From: Treponema sp.
GTDB lineage: Bacteria > Spirochaetota > Spirochaetia > Treponematales > Treponemataceae
Assembly: GCA_024693045.1 (NCBI GenBank)
Contig: JAILLQ010000039.1
Coordinates: forward strand, 1-64,000
Direction of reading: 5' to 3'
Length of the DNA: 64,000 nucleotides
Shown: positions 18,969 to 28,123 of the stretch, piece by piece
How the letters are laid out: every line of letters starts with the position of its first letter
Numbering within the stretch: position 1 is the first letter of the stretch
Made by a program: the position numbers and the translations under genes
The notes under the pieces: model-generated
Told to the model about the DNA's origin: nothing
Seen by the model: the letters and a program-made list of their open reading frames with translations, nothing else
Databases searched by the model: none

Positions 18969-19709
18969 ATGTTAAAGGAAAATTTAGAAAACAGACAAAA
19001 TGAAAAAGTTACAGATTCTGATGAAGGTGCGGCGGGGAACCCCTTTTATAGAGCTGTAAAAACTTATGTTCTTCGACAGGGAAGAATGACAGATGCACAG
19101 GAAAGGGATTATGAAGAACTCTCTCCTATATGGTGTATTCCATACATTGATGGAAAAATAAATTTTATCGATGTTTTTGGGAATACTAATCCTGTAATTG
19201 TAGAAATTGGTTTTGGTATGGGAAAAGCAACTGCCCTTATTGCAGAGCAGAATCCTGATATCAACTATATCGGTATAGAAGTTCATACTCCTGGAGTTGG
19301 TAAGCTTTTGGGCGAAATCAAAAATCGGGATTTGAAAAATTTATATATTATTCAACACGATGCACTTGAAGTTCTTGAATCTATGTTTGTTGATGGTTCT
19401 GTAAACGGTTTTCATGTATTCTTCCCAGATCCATGGCAGAAAAAGCGACATTTTAAAAGGCGTATGATTCAAAGACCTAGAACAGACCTTATGGCCAAAA
19501 AACTTGCTTCTGGTGGATATCTTTACTTTGTTACAGACTGGGCTCCTTATGCAGAATTCGGGCTTGAACAGCTCGAAAATACTCCAGGACTGAAAAATAA
19601 GTATGAAAAGTATGCGCCTCATCAGCAATGGCGTCCAGAAACAAAATTTGAGCGAAAAGGACTTGAGCAGGACAGAGTTATTAACGAATTGATGTTTATT
19701 AAAGAATAG
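18969..19709 (+). CDS. trmB: tRNA (guanine-N7-)-methyltransferase
   Basis: TrmB methylates G46 in the variable loop of tRNAs using S-adenosylmethionine. The SAM-binding motif VEIGFGMGK lies at residues 78-86, followed by [14 protein letters not shown]. The family signature [16 protein letters not shown] lies at 151-166. I chose ATG at 18969 because AAAAGGTG sits just before it. The in-frame GTG at 18963 is part of that ribosome-binding sequence and would add only two residues. The gene is 7 bp upstream of ligA and likely co-transcribed with it. Confidence 0.93.
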   Translation: MLKENLENRQNEKVTDSDEGAAGNPFYRAVKTYVLRQGRMTDAQERDYEELSPIWCIPYIDGKINFIDVFGNTNPVIVEIGFGMGKATALIAEQNPDINYIGIEVHTPGVGKLLGEIKNRDLKNLYIIQHDALEVLESMFVDGSVNGFHVFFPDPWQKKRHFKRRMIQRPRTDLMAKKLASGGYLYFVTDWAPYAEFGLEQLENTPGLKNKYEKYAPHQQWRPETKFERKGLEQDRVINELMFIKE

Positions 19710-19716
19710 GCAGAAT

Positions 19717-21672
19717 ATGGGCGATTTGTTTGACATTGAAGAAGCAGAAAGGGAAAACGATAAGCACTTAAGAATTAAGGAACTGGTTTCTCTTGTAAAA
19801 AAATATCAGGAAAGTTATTACAACGGTGAAGGTCAAATTTCTGATGCAGAATTTGATAAACTTTGGGATGAACTGAAAGAACTTGATCCGAATAACGAAA
19901 TTCTTCAAAAAGTCGGTGCTGATTCCGGAAATTTTAAAAAGATTCAGCACGTAATGCCTATGGGGAGCCAGGAAAAAGCTGCAAATCCAGAACAGTTTTT
20001 AGCCTGGACCCAAAAACATTCTTATTCAGAATATTTAGTTGAGTACAAATTAGATGGAGCTTCTCTAGAACTCCAATTTCAAAAGGGAAAACTTCTTCAT
20101 GCTGTAACCCGTGGTGATGGTTCTATTGGTGATGACATTACTTTTAACGCAAAAAAAATGTCTGGCATTCCATCTTTTTTATATGATTCAAACGGAAATC
20201 TCATAGATTATTCAGGAGGAGTTCGCGGCGAAGTAATAATGACCCATCAAGTTCATAAAGATAAGTTTTCAGATAAAGCAAACTGTCGAAATGCAGCTAA
20301 TGGCCTTATGAAAAGAAAAGATGGGGAAGGAAGCGAATATCTTACTCTCATTACTTATGATGCTTATGCAACAGAAGGGAGTCAGCCATTCAAGGATGAA
20401 GAAGAAAAACTTAAATGGCTTAATTCCTGTGGCTTTAAAACTGTTCCCTTAAAAATATGCCACTCTGCAAATGAAGTTATTGATTATCGGGCTAAAGTAA
20501 TGGAAATCCGAAAGAGTCTGGAATACGATATCGATGGGCTTGTAATCAAAGAAAGGGTAATAAATCACGAAGATGCCAGTAGAGCAAGACCAGACAGGCA
20601 GATTGCATTTAAATTCAGCCTTGAAGAAGCAGTTTCAACCTTGAGGGAGGTTGAATGGAGTCGTAATGGTGGAACATATACTCCTGTTGCAATTTTTGAT
20701 GAAGTTGATTTGAACGGAACAAAAGTAAAAAGGGCAAGTCTTGCAAATCCAGATACAATGAGGGAACTCGGGGTGACAATCGGATGCAAGGTTGTTGTTG
20801 TAAAAAGAGGAGAAATAATACCTAAAATAGAAAGAGCCTTACACGAAAGACCTGATCAGGAAAGTCCTGTTATGGTACCTGAAAAATGTGAATCATGCTC
20901 AAGTATTTTACATGATGAAGGAAGCAGGCTTTTTTGTCCAAATAAAAAATGTCCAAAAAGAATCTTGCATCAGCTTTTAAAATGGGTTCAGGTCGTAGAT
21001 ATAAGAGACTTAGGAGAAAGTCTGGTTAACGATCTTTTTGAAAAGGGGCGGGTAAGCTGTATTTCTGATTTTTACACTCTTACAGTAGAAGATTTGACCC
21101 CATTCTTCTTAAATGAAGAAAGTCTTGCATCTGAAAAAAAATCACTAGGTGCAGAAAAAGTATACCTTTCAATTCAGAATCACAGAAAAATGAGTTTAGC
21201 CACTTTTGTTGCAGCTTTTGACATTGAAGGAATCGGGGAGACAACTGTAGAAAAACTAGTGGCATCAGGCTTTAATAGCCTAGAAAAATTGTTGAATATG
21301 AAAGAAGAGGAGGCTTCTTCTGTTTACGGCTTTGCAGAAATTATGGCAAAAATTGCCGTAGAAGGGCTTTTGGAAAACGCTGAAGAAATGAGAAGTCTTT
21401 CCTCTTCCTACATCGATATAATACAAAGTCAGGAAGGTAAACTTTCCGGTAAGTCCTTTTGTTTTACAGGTGAATTAAGGACTATGAAGAGAGCCGATGC
21501 AGAAGCTCTTGTAAAAAAACTAGGTGCAGCTGCAAAATCTTCTGTTACTAAAGATTTGTCTTATCTAGTAACAAATGATGTTTCAAGCGGTTCTTCAAAA
21601 AATCAAAAGGCTGCAAAGTTTGGAATACCTGTTATTGATGAAGAGGAGTTCTTAAAACTTATTAAAGAATGA
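19717..21672 (+). CDS. ligA: NAD+-dependent DNA ligase
   Basis: LigA seals nicks in replication and repair, using NAD+. The 651-residue protein has the whole family order. The adenylation domain carries the catalytic Lys111 in EYKLDGASLE. DIDGLVIK lies at 271-278, followed by the OB fold. A four-cysteine zinc finger is formed by Cys391, Cys394, Cys407 and Cys412. Helix-hairpin-helix repeats (FDIEGIGETTVEKLV) and a C-terminal BRCT domain (GKSFCFTGELRTMKRADAE) follow. Its stop overlaps the next start (ATGA). The length is slightly below the roughly 670-residue norm, without any missing motif. Confidence 0.96.
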   Translation: MGDLFDIEEAERENDKHLRIKELVSLVKKYQESYYNGEGQISDAEFDKLWDELKELDPNNEILQKVGADSGNFKKIQHVMPMGSQEKAANPEQFLAWTQKHSYSEYLVEYKLDGASLELQFQKGKLLHAVTRGDGSIGDDITFNAKKMSGIPSFLYDSNGNLIDYSGGVRGEVIMTHQVHKDKFSDKANCRNAANGLMKRKDGEGSEYLTLITYDAYATEGSQPFKDEEEKLKWLNSCGFKTVPLKICHSANEVIDYRAKVMEIRKSLEYDIDGLVIKERVINHEDASRARPDRQIAFKFSLEEAVSTLREVEWSRNGGTYTPVAIFDEVDLNGTKVKRASLANPDTMRELGVTIGCKVVVVKRGEIIPKIERALHERPDQESPVMVPEKCESCSSILHDEGSRLFCPNKKCPKRILHQLLKWVQVVDIRDLGESLVNDLFEKGRVSCISDFYTLTVEDLTPFFLNEESLASEKKSLGAEKVYLSIQNHRKMSLATFVAAFDIEGIGETTVEKLVASGFNSLEKLLNMKEEEASSVYGFAEIMAKIAVEGLLENAEEMRSLSSSYIDIIQSQEGKLSGKSFCFTGELRTMKRADAEALVKKLGAAAKSSVTKDLSYLVTNDVSSGSSKNQKAAKFGIPVIDEEEFLKLIKE

Positions 21673-22277
21673 AGATAAAAAATAAATTTCTTTTTTTCAT
21701 TTTCTCTTTTTTTACAATACTCCTTGCTCTGCTTATAATAATAAATACCTTTACTCTTATTCGAAGTTATCTGACTTATCCAAAACTTTCCTCTGATAGC
21801 CATCAGATTTTGAGGGTGATTTTTTATGGTTCTAGTGAAAGTTTTGAAGGTACAACAGTCAGTGCAAATATTTCTCTGCTTGACAGGTCTGGTATGGAAA
21901 TCGCCAGAATAGAAAGATCTTGGCCAGATTCCTTTCTTGCGGTTGATTTTTCCAGTGCAGAATTTGGAGATTCGCTTTTCTTTTTTCCTGAAAAGATTTA
22001 CGGAACGGACTCCGTTATCAATATGAATAATTTTAAAATAGGAAAAAAGGGAACAAACCTAATTCATTACTACATTGAAAACGGCGAGTGTATGTTTGGA
22101 AGAAATAAAACAGAAAGAAAATACCTTTACTCAATAGCATCTTTCGCCCTAAATCCTCTTGCAAAATTTATGAATGGTCTTTCGAACAAATATACCGTTA
22201 ATCTTTCCGAGTGTAAAAGTGGAATTTATTACGGTATATTTGCTGAAAACGGGCTTTTGACTTTACGAATTGAATAA
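21669..22277 (+). CDS. Small membrane-anchored protein of unknown function
   Basis: This 202-residue protein has one strong N-terminal hydrophobic segment at about 7-32 (LFFFIFSFFTILLALLIII) after a basic start. It acts either as a signal anchor or as an uncleaved signal. The rest is a predicted extracytoplasmic domain with beta-strand patterns. No family is recognised. It overlaps ligA by 4 bp (ATGA), so its expression is tied to ligA. Its stop directly abuts the stop of the convergent M23 peptidase gene. Confidence 0.68.
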   Translation: MKIKNKFLFFIFSFFTILLALLIIINTFTLIRSYLTYPKLSSDSHQILRVIFYGSSESFEGTTVSANISLLDRSGMEIARIERSWPDSFLAVDFSSAEFGDSLFFFPEKIYGTDSVINMNNFKIGKKGTNLIHYYIENGECMFGRNKTERKYLYSIASFALNPLAKFMNGLSNKYTVNLSECKSGIYYGIFAENGLLTLRIE

Positions 22278-23261
22278 TTATTCTGGCTGGAAGGCAAAAT
22301 TTTTCATGAAGAAAGTTGGCTGAACTGCAGCCATATTTAATCGTACTTCCCAGTGAAGGTGTGGTCCTGTTGCAAGCCCTGTAGCTCCTGAAAGTCCGAT
22401 TTTTTCGCCTTGCCTAACCATGTCTCCGTCTTTTACATTTAATGAACTTAAGTGGTAGTACAAACTGTATAGTCCAGGTAAATGTTCAATTACAACAGAC
22501 CAGCCAGTTGAAACCCTAAAGTCTGCAAGTACAACTTTCCCGTCGCTGCAGGCAAAAATATCTGTTCCTTCAGGAATACCATAATCATTTCCGTAATGAA
22601 GTGATGTTGAAGATTTGCCATTTGTGTATGAATATGTTCTTCTGTCACCACAGTAGGCAGTCTGTCTGTTTGTGTTTACAGGCATTATGAAAGGTTTTAA
22701 TGAATAGATATTCTGTGTGTTTATGGTTGATAAAATTCCATTTAGTTTTTCAATCTGAGTAAGTCTTTCCGGGCTCATATCCTGTTTGATACCGGAATTT
22801 CTTTCATCCAGTTCAAGAACTTCCTGGTTCCATTCTACAGTTTCTAGAGTGAATGGAAGGATGATTTCTCTTGCAGCTTCCTCTGGAATTCCTGTAGAAA
22901 AAATTACTTTAATTGAATGTTCTCCACCTCCGTTGGACCATAGAGAAAGTGGAATAGCTGCCAGCATATCAGGTGTGTTTTGTCTCCTCTGTTTTGAGTT
23001 CAAGAAATAAAATTTAGAAGAGTCGATTTTTTTTTCTTCTTTAAAGAGTTCTATCGTTGCCTGAACTTCGGGTGAATTTTTCTTTTTTGCGTTTCTAGAA
23101 ATTTTTAAATTCATACGGGCAAAAATTGCTTCACCAGGTTTTGCTATATCGTTATATGATAGCGTTCCAGAATAATTGTCAGTTTGAAAGGCTACCGTTT
23201 TTGCACTTAATTGACAAAGAAGTGCGAATGTAAGTAAAGAAAATGCAATAATCTTTTTCAT
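22278..23261 (-). CDS. Exported M23-family metallopeptidase (LytM type)
   Basis: This 327-residue protein has a signal peptide (KKIIAFSLLTFALLCQLSA, cleavage near residue 20), a beta-rich middle domain and a C-terminal M23 domain. Zinc ligands can be seen as His222 and Asp226 in LHYGNDYG and His303 in HLHWEVRL, with active-site His270 in LYYHLSS. Such enzymes cut peptidoglycan cross-links or act as EnvC-like activators; with all ligands present it is predicted to be catalytic. AGGGAG precedes the ATG. It lies 11 bp after recJ in the same direction. Confidence 0.9.
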   Translation of the reverse strand: MKKIIAFSLLTFALLCQLSAKTVAFQTDNYSGTLSYNDIAKPGEAIFARMNLKISRNAKKKNSPEVQATIELFKEEKKIDSSKFYFLNSKQRRQNTPDMLAAIPLSLWSNGGGEHSIKVIFSTGIPEEAAREIILPFTLETVEWNQEVLELDERNSGIKQDMSPERLTQIEKLNGILSTINTQNIYSLKPFIMPVNTNRQTAYCGDRRTYSYTNGKSSTSLHYGNDYGIPEGTDIFACSDGKVVLADFRVSTGWSVVIEHLPGLYSLYYHLSSLNVKDGDMVRQGEKIGLSGATGLATGPHLHWEVRLNMAAVQPTFFMKNFAFQPE

Positions 23262-23272
23262 ATAAAACTCCC

Positions 23273-25426
23273 TTAGAAATCTGCAGATTTTTCTGCATCT
23301 ATTATTATCATTTGTGGTGTTGTATTTCCGTTAAAAGTATTTCGACCGATGTTGTAGAGCAGGTCAACTTTATCGCCGACAGAAAAGTCTCTGTTCATTC
23401 GTTCTCCCTGTCCCCAAAACATTCCGGTGAATTTGTATTTGCCGCAATCAAATACCATTTTAAGATGCTGGCGTTCTGATTTTCCGACCAAAACCATATC
23501 TTGAATTTTAAGTGCTTTTGTCAGGAAAATCAAATCATTATTGTCTTCTCCGAAAGGTTCAAAAAGATTTACTGTGTTTAAAAGTTCCGGAGTTATGTAT
23601 TCTGCTGGAAGTTCAGCATCGACTTCCAGGTTTTCATCCTGGTCGCCAAGGTTAAAACTTTTTGAAAGTTCCATTGCCTTTTGCATGAAGATTTCTATTT
23701 TTTCTTTTTCAAAACTAAATCCTGCAGCAGCGTCATGGCCTCCGTGATTTATAAAGAAATCTCCGAAAGAGTCAAGAAACTTTGTAGCAACAAAATTTCT
23801 ACAGCTTCTCATTGAACCTACGGCAACACTTTTGTCTTCCGAAAGTGTTACAGCAAGGGCAGGAACATTGTATTTCTGCATAATTTTCGCAGCTAGAATT
23901 CCTGTTACTCCACGGTTAATTCTCTGATCAAAAACCAGACAGAGCTGTTTATTGAAACGGTTAAAATTCTCTTCAGCCTGATTGGCTGTGTACAGTTCAC
24001 CGTCAGCTACATATATTTTTCTCTGTTCGTTAAGTCTGATAATTTCTTCAGCAAGTTCATTTCTTTTTTGAGGGTCATCGCTCAAAAGTAGTTCGACAGA
24101 CCGGTTTGCACATCCCATACGCCCAGAAGCATTTAGGGCCGGAATCAGTTTCCAGGATAAATCAGTTGAAGTAATTTTTTTCCCTACCAGGTCCATTCTT
24201 GCAAGAAGCTCGGCTATTCCCTTACGAGTTTTACCTTCGTTTATGGCTTTTATGGCATTTTTCACGAAAATTCTGTTTTCGTTTTTCATCGGCATTATAT
24301 CGGCAAGGGCAGCAATACCAACTAATTGTAAATCGTTCAAGGCTTCTTTCTGGTGGTTTGGAAAATTCACGGCTTCAATTTTTTGAGCAAAGGTTACAAA
24401 AATATTATAGAAGCTGTTTATTTCACTTTCTTCACTTTCCTTGTAACGTGCTATTTTAGAAAGACCCTTTAATTGCGAGAGACTTTTTCCTTTTAGAGAT
24501 GGAATGATTTTTTCAACCTGGGGCTGTAAATCAAAAAGTTGAAAATCAATTCCTTTTCCAAAAATCAAAGCCAGGTTATTTTTAATATTTCTTTCGTTCC
24601 AGACAAAAATCTGCTGTCCTTTTAAAAATTCCGGAAGGCTGGTCTGGTAAATAGATTTTTCACCAGGATAGAAAGATTCTGAAAATTCCTTTTTTGGAAC
24701 AAGGTTTCGGCTTTTTATACAGTCAATTTTAAAATATCCTTCTTTTTCTTCAACATTAAGAAGGGTAATGTCCTGATTAAAAAGGGCACATTTAGAGAAG
24801 CGCAGGGCCGAAACAATTTTGTAGGCTACAGCTGCTCCTGAAATATCCTTGAAAGGGTAGCCTGAATCTGGCATTTTTGGGTCTATTATGATTGTGGCTT
24901 CTGGTAAAACTTCAGGGGGATTGTGGTGATCGGTAACTATAACATCAATTCCGTGTTGGTTTGCATAGGCAACTTCGTTTACACAACTTATTCCACAGTC
25001 AACAGTAATGATTAGTGAGCCGTATCCTTCTGTATCTTTGATAAAATCATCTATTGCTTCTATAGACAGACCGTAAGAATCATCACCGGTTGGAATTCTC
25101 CACTGGATATCTAATCCCTGTGATTTTAAATAGCCGTATAGAATTGCTGTACTTGTTACGCCGTCTACATCCTTGTCACCAAAGATAAGTACTTTTTCTT
25201 TTTCATCTATTGCGTCAGAAATTCTGCTTACAACATCTTCCATTGTAGAAAATTCAAACGGCAGATGGGTAAATCGTAAATCGCTTTCTATAAAGTATTT
25301 TATATCTTCGCCCTGGATAATGTTTCTTCTGGCAAGTATTGCAGAGTCTAAAGGAGAAAGACCATATTTTTTGTTTATGGATAAAACGGTCTCCCTTGGA
25401 ACACTTTTTTTGTTGTATTTTTTCAA
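23273..25426 (-). CDS. recJ: Single-stranded-DNA-specific exonuclease RecJ
   Basis: RecJ degrades single-stranded DNA 5' to 3' in recombination and repair. The DHH phosphoesterase motifs are present: FGDKDVDG (82-89), TVDCGIS (141-147) and TDHHNPP (165-171). A DHHA1 motif NHGGHDAAAGFSF follows near residue 560, with a C-terminal OB-like region. At 717 residues it is longer than the E. coli enzyme because of an insert of more than 100 residues between about 210 and 360. I accept the TTG start because AAGGAT lies 8 bases upstream and the translation from it is a normal RecJ N-terminus. Confidence 0.94.
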   Translation of the reverse strand: MKKYNKKSVPRETVLSINKKYGLSPLDSAILARRNIIQGEDIKYFIESDLRFTHLPFEFSTMEDVVSRISDAIDEKEKVLIFGDKDVDGVTSTAILYGYLKSQGLDIQWRIPTGDDSYGLSIEAIDDFIKDTEGYGSLIITVDCGISCVNEVAYANQHGIDVIVTDHHNPPEVLPEATIIIDPKMPDSGYPFKDISGAAVAYKIVSALRFSKCALFNQDITLLNVEEKEGYFKIDCIKSRNLVPKKEFSESFYPGEKSIYQTSLPEFLKGQQIFVWNERNIKNNLALIFGKGIDFQLFDLQPQVEKIIPSLKGKSLSQLKGLSKIARYKESEESEINSFYNIFVTFAQKIEAVNFPNHQKEALNDLQLVGIAALADIMPMKNENRIFVKNAIKAINEGKTRKGIAELLARMDLVGKKITSTDLSWKLIPALNASGRMGCANRSVELLLSDDPQKRNELAEEIIRLNEQRKIYVADGELYTANQAEENFNRFNKQLCLVFDQRINRGVTGILAAKIMQKYNVPALAVTLSEDKSVAVGSMRSCRNFVATKFLDSFGDFFINHGGHDAAAGFSFEKEKIEIFMQKAMELSKSFNLGDQDENLEVDAELPAEYITPELLNTVNLFEPFGEDNNDLIFLTKALKIQDMVLVGKSERQHLKMVFDCGKYKFTGMFWGQGERMNRDFSVGDKVDLLYNIGRNTFNGNTTPQMIIIDAEKSADF

Positions 25427-25541
25427 TTTTAGAAATCCTTAAGGTTCTTGTATCTAAAAAGTAAATTTTCTAAATATCTGTTTTCTATATTCTAATAAAA
25501 GAAGTGGATTATTTCCAGTATAATAAGTTTTTTGTTAAATA
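25427..25541. other. Intergenic spacer between recJ and the tRNA-Lys terminator
   Basis: This is an AT-rich stretch without an open frame or convincing structure beyond the recJ ribosome-binding site (AAGGAT at its start, minus strand). It presumably contains the recJ promoter, but no clear -35/-10 pair was found. Confidence 0.5.
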
Positions 25542-25572
25542 AAAAAACTCCTGATAAAATCAGGAGTTTTTT
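25542..25572 (-). terminator. Intrinsic terminator of tRNA-Lys
   Basis: A perfect inverted repeat, ACTCCTGA/TCAGGAGT, with a short AT loop is flanked by A and T runs. It lies 2 bases past the 3' end of the tRNA gene on the minus strand. The A/T symmetry means it could also act on transcripts from the other direction. Confidence 0.85.
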
Positions 25573-25574
25573 CG

Positions 25575-25647
25575 TGAGCTATTCAGGATTCGAACCTGAG
25601 ACAGCCGCCTTAAAAGGGCGGTGCTCTACCTACTGAGCTAATAGCCC
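25575..25647 (-). tRNA. tRNA-Lys (anticodon TTT)
   Basis: The 73-base minus-strand sequence folds as a cloverleaf. The acceptor stem pairs GGGCTAT with ATAGCTC, with one G-T pair and discriminator A. The D arm includes AGCTCAGTAGGTAGAGC. The anticodon loop is CTTTTAA with anticodon TTT. The T arm is CAGGTTCGAATCCTG. CCA is not encoded, so it must be added after transcription. Confidence 0.97.
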
Positions 25648-25750
25648 ATGTCTTCGTTGAAGATGTACTTAATATATATGTTTGAAAAAAAAAGGTCAAT
25701 AGCTAAAATTGAAAAAAATTAAAATTTCTTTAATTTTTTTTATACTGTGA

Positions 25751-25756
25751 TATAAT
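25751..25756 (+). promoter_or_regulatory. Possible -10 box of the GGDEF-recO unit
   Basis: TATAAT lies 30 bases before the GGDEF-gene ATG, which has GGAAGGGA upstream. No good -35 is visible at the normal distance in the very AT-rich sequence. The region 25648-25750 otherwise shows nothing but A/T tracts. Confidence 0.35.
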
Positions 25757-25786
25757 TAACGAAATCTATTGTGGAAGGGATGAGCT

Positions 25787-27103
25787 ATGCCAAAAGATTT
25801 TGAAGTATTAAATAACGTTGGGTTAAATATCAAAGAAATTGATAATCATATTTTTGAACGCTTCAAGGGCATTTATGTGCTTGATATTAAAAATCATAAA
25901 ATTATAGTTTTGAAGAGTTTGTATGAAACTTTTTTTTATGACGAGCCCGTAGTAAAAGAATGGGATAACATTCTCCTGAAAGAATTCGATAATTTAACTT
26001 CTGCAAAATATAAGGCTCTGGCCCTTGTCACTTTTGATAGAAATCATTTGAAGAAAAAATTTTCCGATATGAGTCAGTCTTCAGAATTTGTTTACCAGGA
26101 TCCTCAAGACAAATGGTTTAACCTTCAGTTAAAACCTTTAAAATTCGATGGCCAGGACTGTTCTTCAGTTTTAGTTTCAATCGTTGACATTACGGAATCA
26201 AAAGGTAAGGTTGAAGCAATTATGAAACAAATGGAACAGTTTCATAAGGGAGCTATATCTTCGAACTGGTATTTTTCTCAAACTGCAAAAGATTTGTATT
26301 CTGACATTTTAAAACTTGATATTCTTTCTGGGGAAACCTATAGAATTGTTTTTGAAGATGATGAACCTAAAGATATTCCTCTTATGCATTGTTCTGTTCT
26401 TTACGAAAAGATTTTTGAATCAATTCATCCTAAAGATTATGACCTTGCACGAAAGGTTTTGTCTCTTGAAAAAATGAGGGCGATGAATCCTGGAGATGTT
26501 ATAGAACATTCTTTCCGCCGTTATATTGACGATAAATACCATTGGTTCACAGTAAGTGTGCATGTTTCTGAATTTGAACCTTCAATTGCAGTTATTTTTG
26601 CCAGGGATGTTACTTCTTCTTCATATGATGTAAACCAGCTAATGGCTAAGGCAGAACACGATGATGTAACAGGGCTCTTTAATGTTGAAAAATACGCTTA
26701 TATGATTGCAACTGAATATATAAATCTAAAAAAAGTTGGCGTAATTTACATAGATATAGACGGTTTAGCAGATTTAAACGAAAAGTTTGGTCATGAATAC
26801 GGAGATGCTGCCCTAAAAATTATTGCCGAAAGTATCAGGTCTGTTCAGAGTAAGGAAGCTCTTGCTTACAGGCGGGGTGATGATGAGTTTATGCTTATTG
26901 CTACCGATATTGAAAAAGATAACTTAGACTTTATGCTTCAGCTTGTAAAAGAAAGGTATGCCCGTTTGGCGGATTATAGAAATATTCAGTTTTTTGCAAA
27001 TTTTGGTTCTGCATGGACTGATAATGCTGATTCTTTGTCAGAAGTTATTGCAAATGCTATTAATGATATGCAGAATAATCGTAATATCGAGATTCTACAT
27101 TAA
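25787..27103 (+). CDS. PAS-like/GGDEF-domain protein
   Basis: This 438-residue cytoplasmic protein has two PAS-like sensory segments (about 20-135, ending VSIVDITESKG, and about 150-280, ending IFARDVTSSSY) followed by a GGDEF domain (about 285-435). GGDEF domains make the second messenger c-di-GMP. The metal-binding part VIYIDIDGLADLNEKFGHEYGD is intact, but the signature reads RRGDDEF at 362-368, with the second glycine replaced by aspartate. No RxxD inhibitory site is evident before it. Cyclase activity is therefore possible but not certain. The stop overlaps the recO start (TAATG). Confidence 0.82.
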   Translation: MPKDFEVLNNVGLNIKEIDNHIFERFKGIYVLDIKNHKIIVLKSLYETFFYDEPVVKEWDNILLKEFDNLTSAKYKALALVTFDRNHLKKKFSDMSQSSEFVYQDPQDKWFNLQLKPLKFDGQDCSSVLVSIVDITESKGKVEAIMKQMEQFHKGAISSNWYFSQTAKDLYSDILKLDILSGETYRIVFEDDEPKDIPLMHCSVLYEKIFESIHPKDYDLARKVLSLEKMRAMNPGDVIEHSFRRYIDDKYHWFTVSVHVSEFEPSIAVIFARDVTSSSYDVNQLMAKAEHDDVTGLFNVEKYAYMIATEYINLKKVGVIYIDIDGLADLNEKFGHEYGDAALKIIAESIRSVQSKEALAYRRGDDEFMLIATDIEKDNLDFMLQLVKERYARLADYRNIQFFANFGSAWTDNADSLSEVIANAINDMQNNRNIEILH

Positions 27104-27837
27104 TGCATGGCAATAAAGTAACTCAGGCAACGGTAATATCTGTTAAGCCATCTGGTGAAAATAATTCTTCTGTCTGTCTGTTAACTAAGGCAGAAGGGGT
27201 TATTTATGCTACTTTGTATGGTGGACCCAAAAGCAGACTAAAATCCCTTGTTTCTACATGGAATACAGGAACAATTTATTTATCTCTTTCTCATAATCAC
27301 TACAAAATTTCTGATTTTGATGTGAAGTCTTATCATTTGTCTTTCAGGGAAAACTTTTATAAATCCTGTGCAGCCTCAGTTAGTGCAGAAATTGCATTAA
27401 AAACTCATTGCGGAGGAAACTGTGAAAAAGCCTGGGCCTTGATAAATGGTTTTCTAACCGGCTTGGATAGGGCAGAATCCCAGGTTCAGGCTTCATCTGG
27501 TCTTTTACGCTTTTTATGGCGATACCTGGATTTGATGGGTCTTCAGCCTGATCCTCTATCTTGTGCTTTTTGTGGAAAAAAACTGGAAGAATCTGCACAT
27601 TATCTGCTTTCGGAAAACGCATTTGTAGGAACTTGCTGTCATCGGGAAAAAAGTCCTTTTGTTCTTGAAAGAGATGCCCTTCAATTTTTGCAGGGAATAA
27701 CAGTTTTAGAACCAAAGGATGCTTCTGCTTTATATGTACAAAATCAGGCCTACAGTCAGCTTAAAAGTCTTATTTTTTACCTTATAGAAACAGCTTGTTC
27801 CTCCAGTCTTATGTCTTTAAAAGTCTGTGATTTGTAG
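27103..27837 (+). CDS. recO: DNA repair protein RecO
   Basis: RecO helps RecF/RecR load RecA on gapped DNA. The 244-residue protein has an N-terminal OB fold (TQATVISVKPSGENNSSVCL), a helical middle and a zinc site formed by Cys154, Cys157, Cys178 and Cys179 (CAFCGKK...GTCCH). The length and layout match the RecO family, which is otherwise poorly conserved in sequence. It starts inside the stop of the GGDEF gene. Confidence 0.85.
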   Translation: MHGNKVTQATVISVKPSGENNSSVCLLTKAEGVIYATLYGGPKSRLKSLVSTWNTGTIYLSLSHNHYKISDFDVKSYHLSFRENFYKSCAASVSAEIALKTHCGGNCEKAWALINGFLTGLDRAESQVQASSGLLRFLWRYLDLMGLQPDPLSCAFCGKKLEESAHYLLSENAFVGTCCHREKSPFVLERDALQFLQGITVLEPKDASALYVQNQAYSQLKSLIFYLIETACSSSLMSLKVCDL

Positions 27838-27850
27838 AAATTCCTTTTTA

Positions 27851-27879
27851 TTGACGAGTTATCTGCTTTTATATATAAT
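27851..27879 (+). promoter_or_regulatory. Predicted promoter of rpoZ-miaA
   Basis: TTGACG (27851-27856) and TATAAT (27874-27879) have a 17-base spacer, a near-consensus sigma-70 promoter. It lies 34 bases before the rpoZ ATG, which has a GGTGG ribosome-binding site. Confidence 0.75.
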
Positions 27880-27913
27880 GATATTTACTATTTATTATTA
27901 GGGTGGTAAAGAA

Positions 27914-28120
27914 ATGGATACTATTTTTCCTTTGGAACAGCTCATCGGTTTTTCAGACAATATTTATCAGATTACAGTAGCCGCTAGCCGTCGTGCTTAC
28001 CAGATGTCTAAGATTAATGACCCGGAAGTAGAAAAGAACTACGGTAAAGCTGTTTCTATTGCAGCGCGTCAGCTTTTCTGCAACAAAGTATCTTACAGAA
28101 TCGAAGATACTTCAAAATAA
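27914..28120 (+). CDS. rpoZ: RNA polymerase omega subunit
   Basis: This 68-residue protein matches the size of short omega subunits and has the core helix pattern ITVAASRRAYQMSK at about 20-33, followed by the second conserved helix NYGKAVSIAARQLFCNKVSYRI. Omega stabilises the beta-prime subunit during polymerase assembly. It lies between recO and miaA behind a near-consensus promoter. The C-terminal acidic tail of longer omegas is absent. Confidence 0.82.
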   Translation: MDTIFPLEQLIGFSDNIYQITVAASRRAYQMSKINDPEVEKNYGKAVSIAARQLFCNKVSYRIEDTSK

Positions 28121-28123
28121 AAA

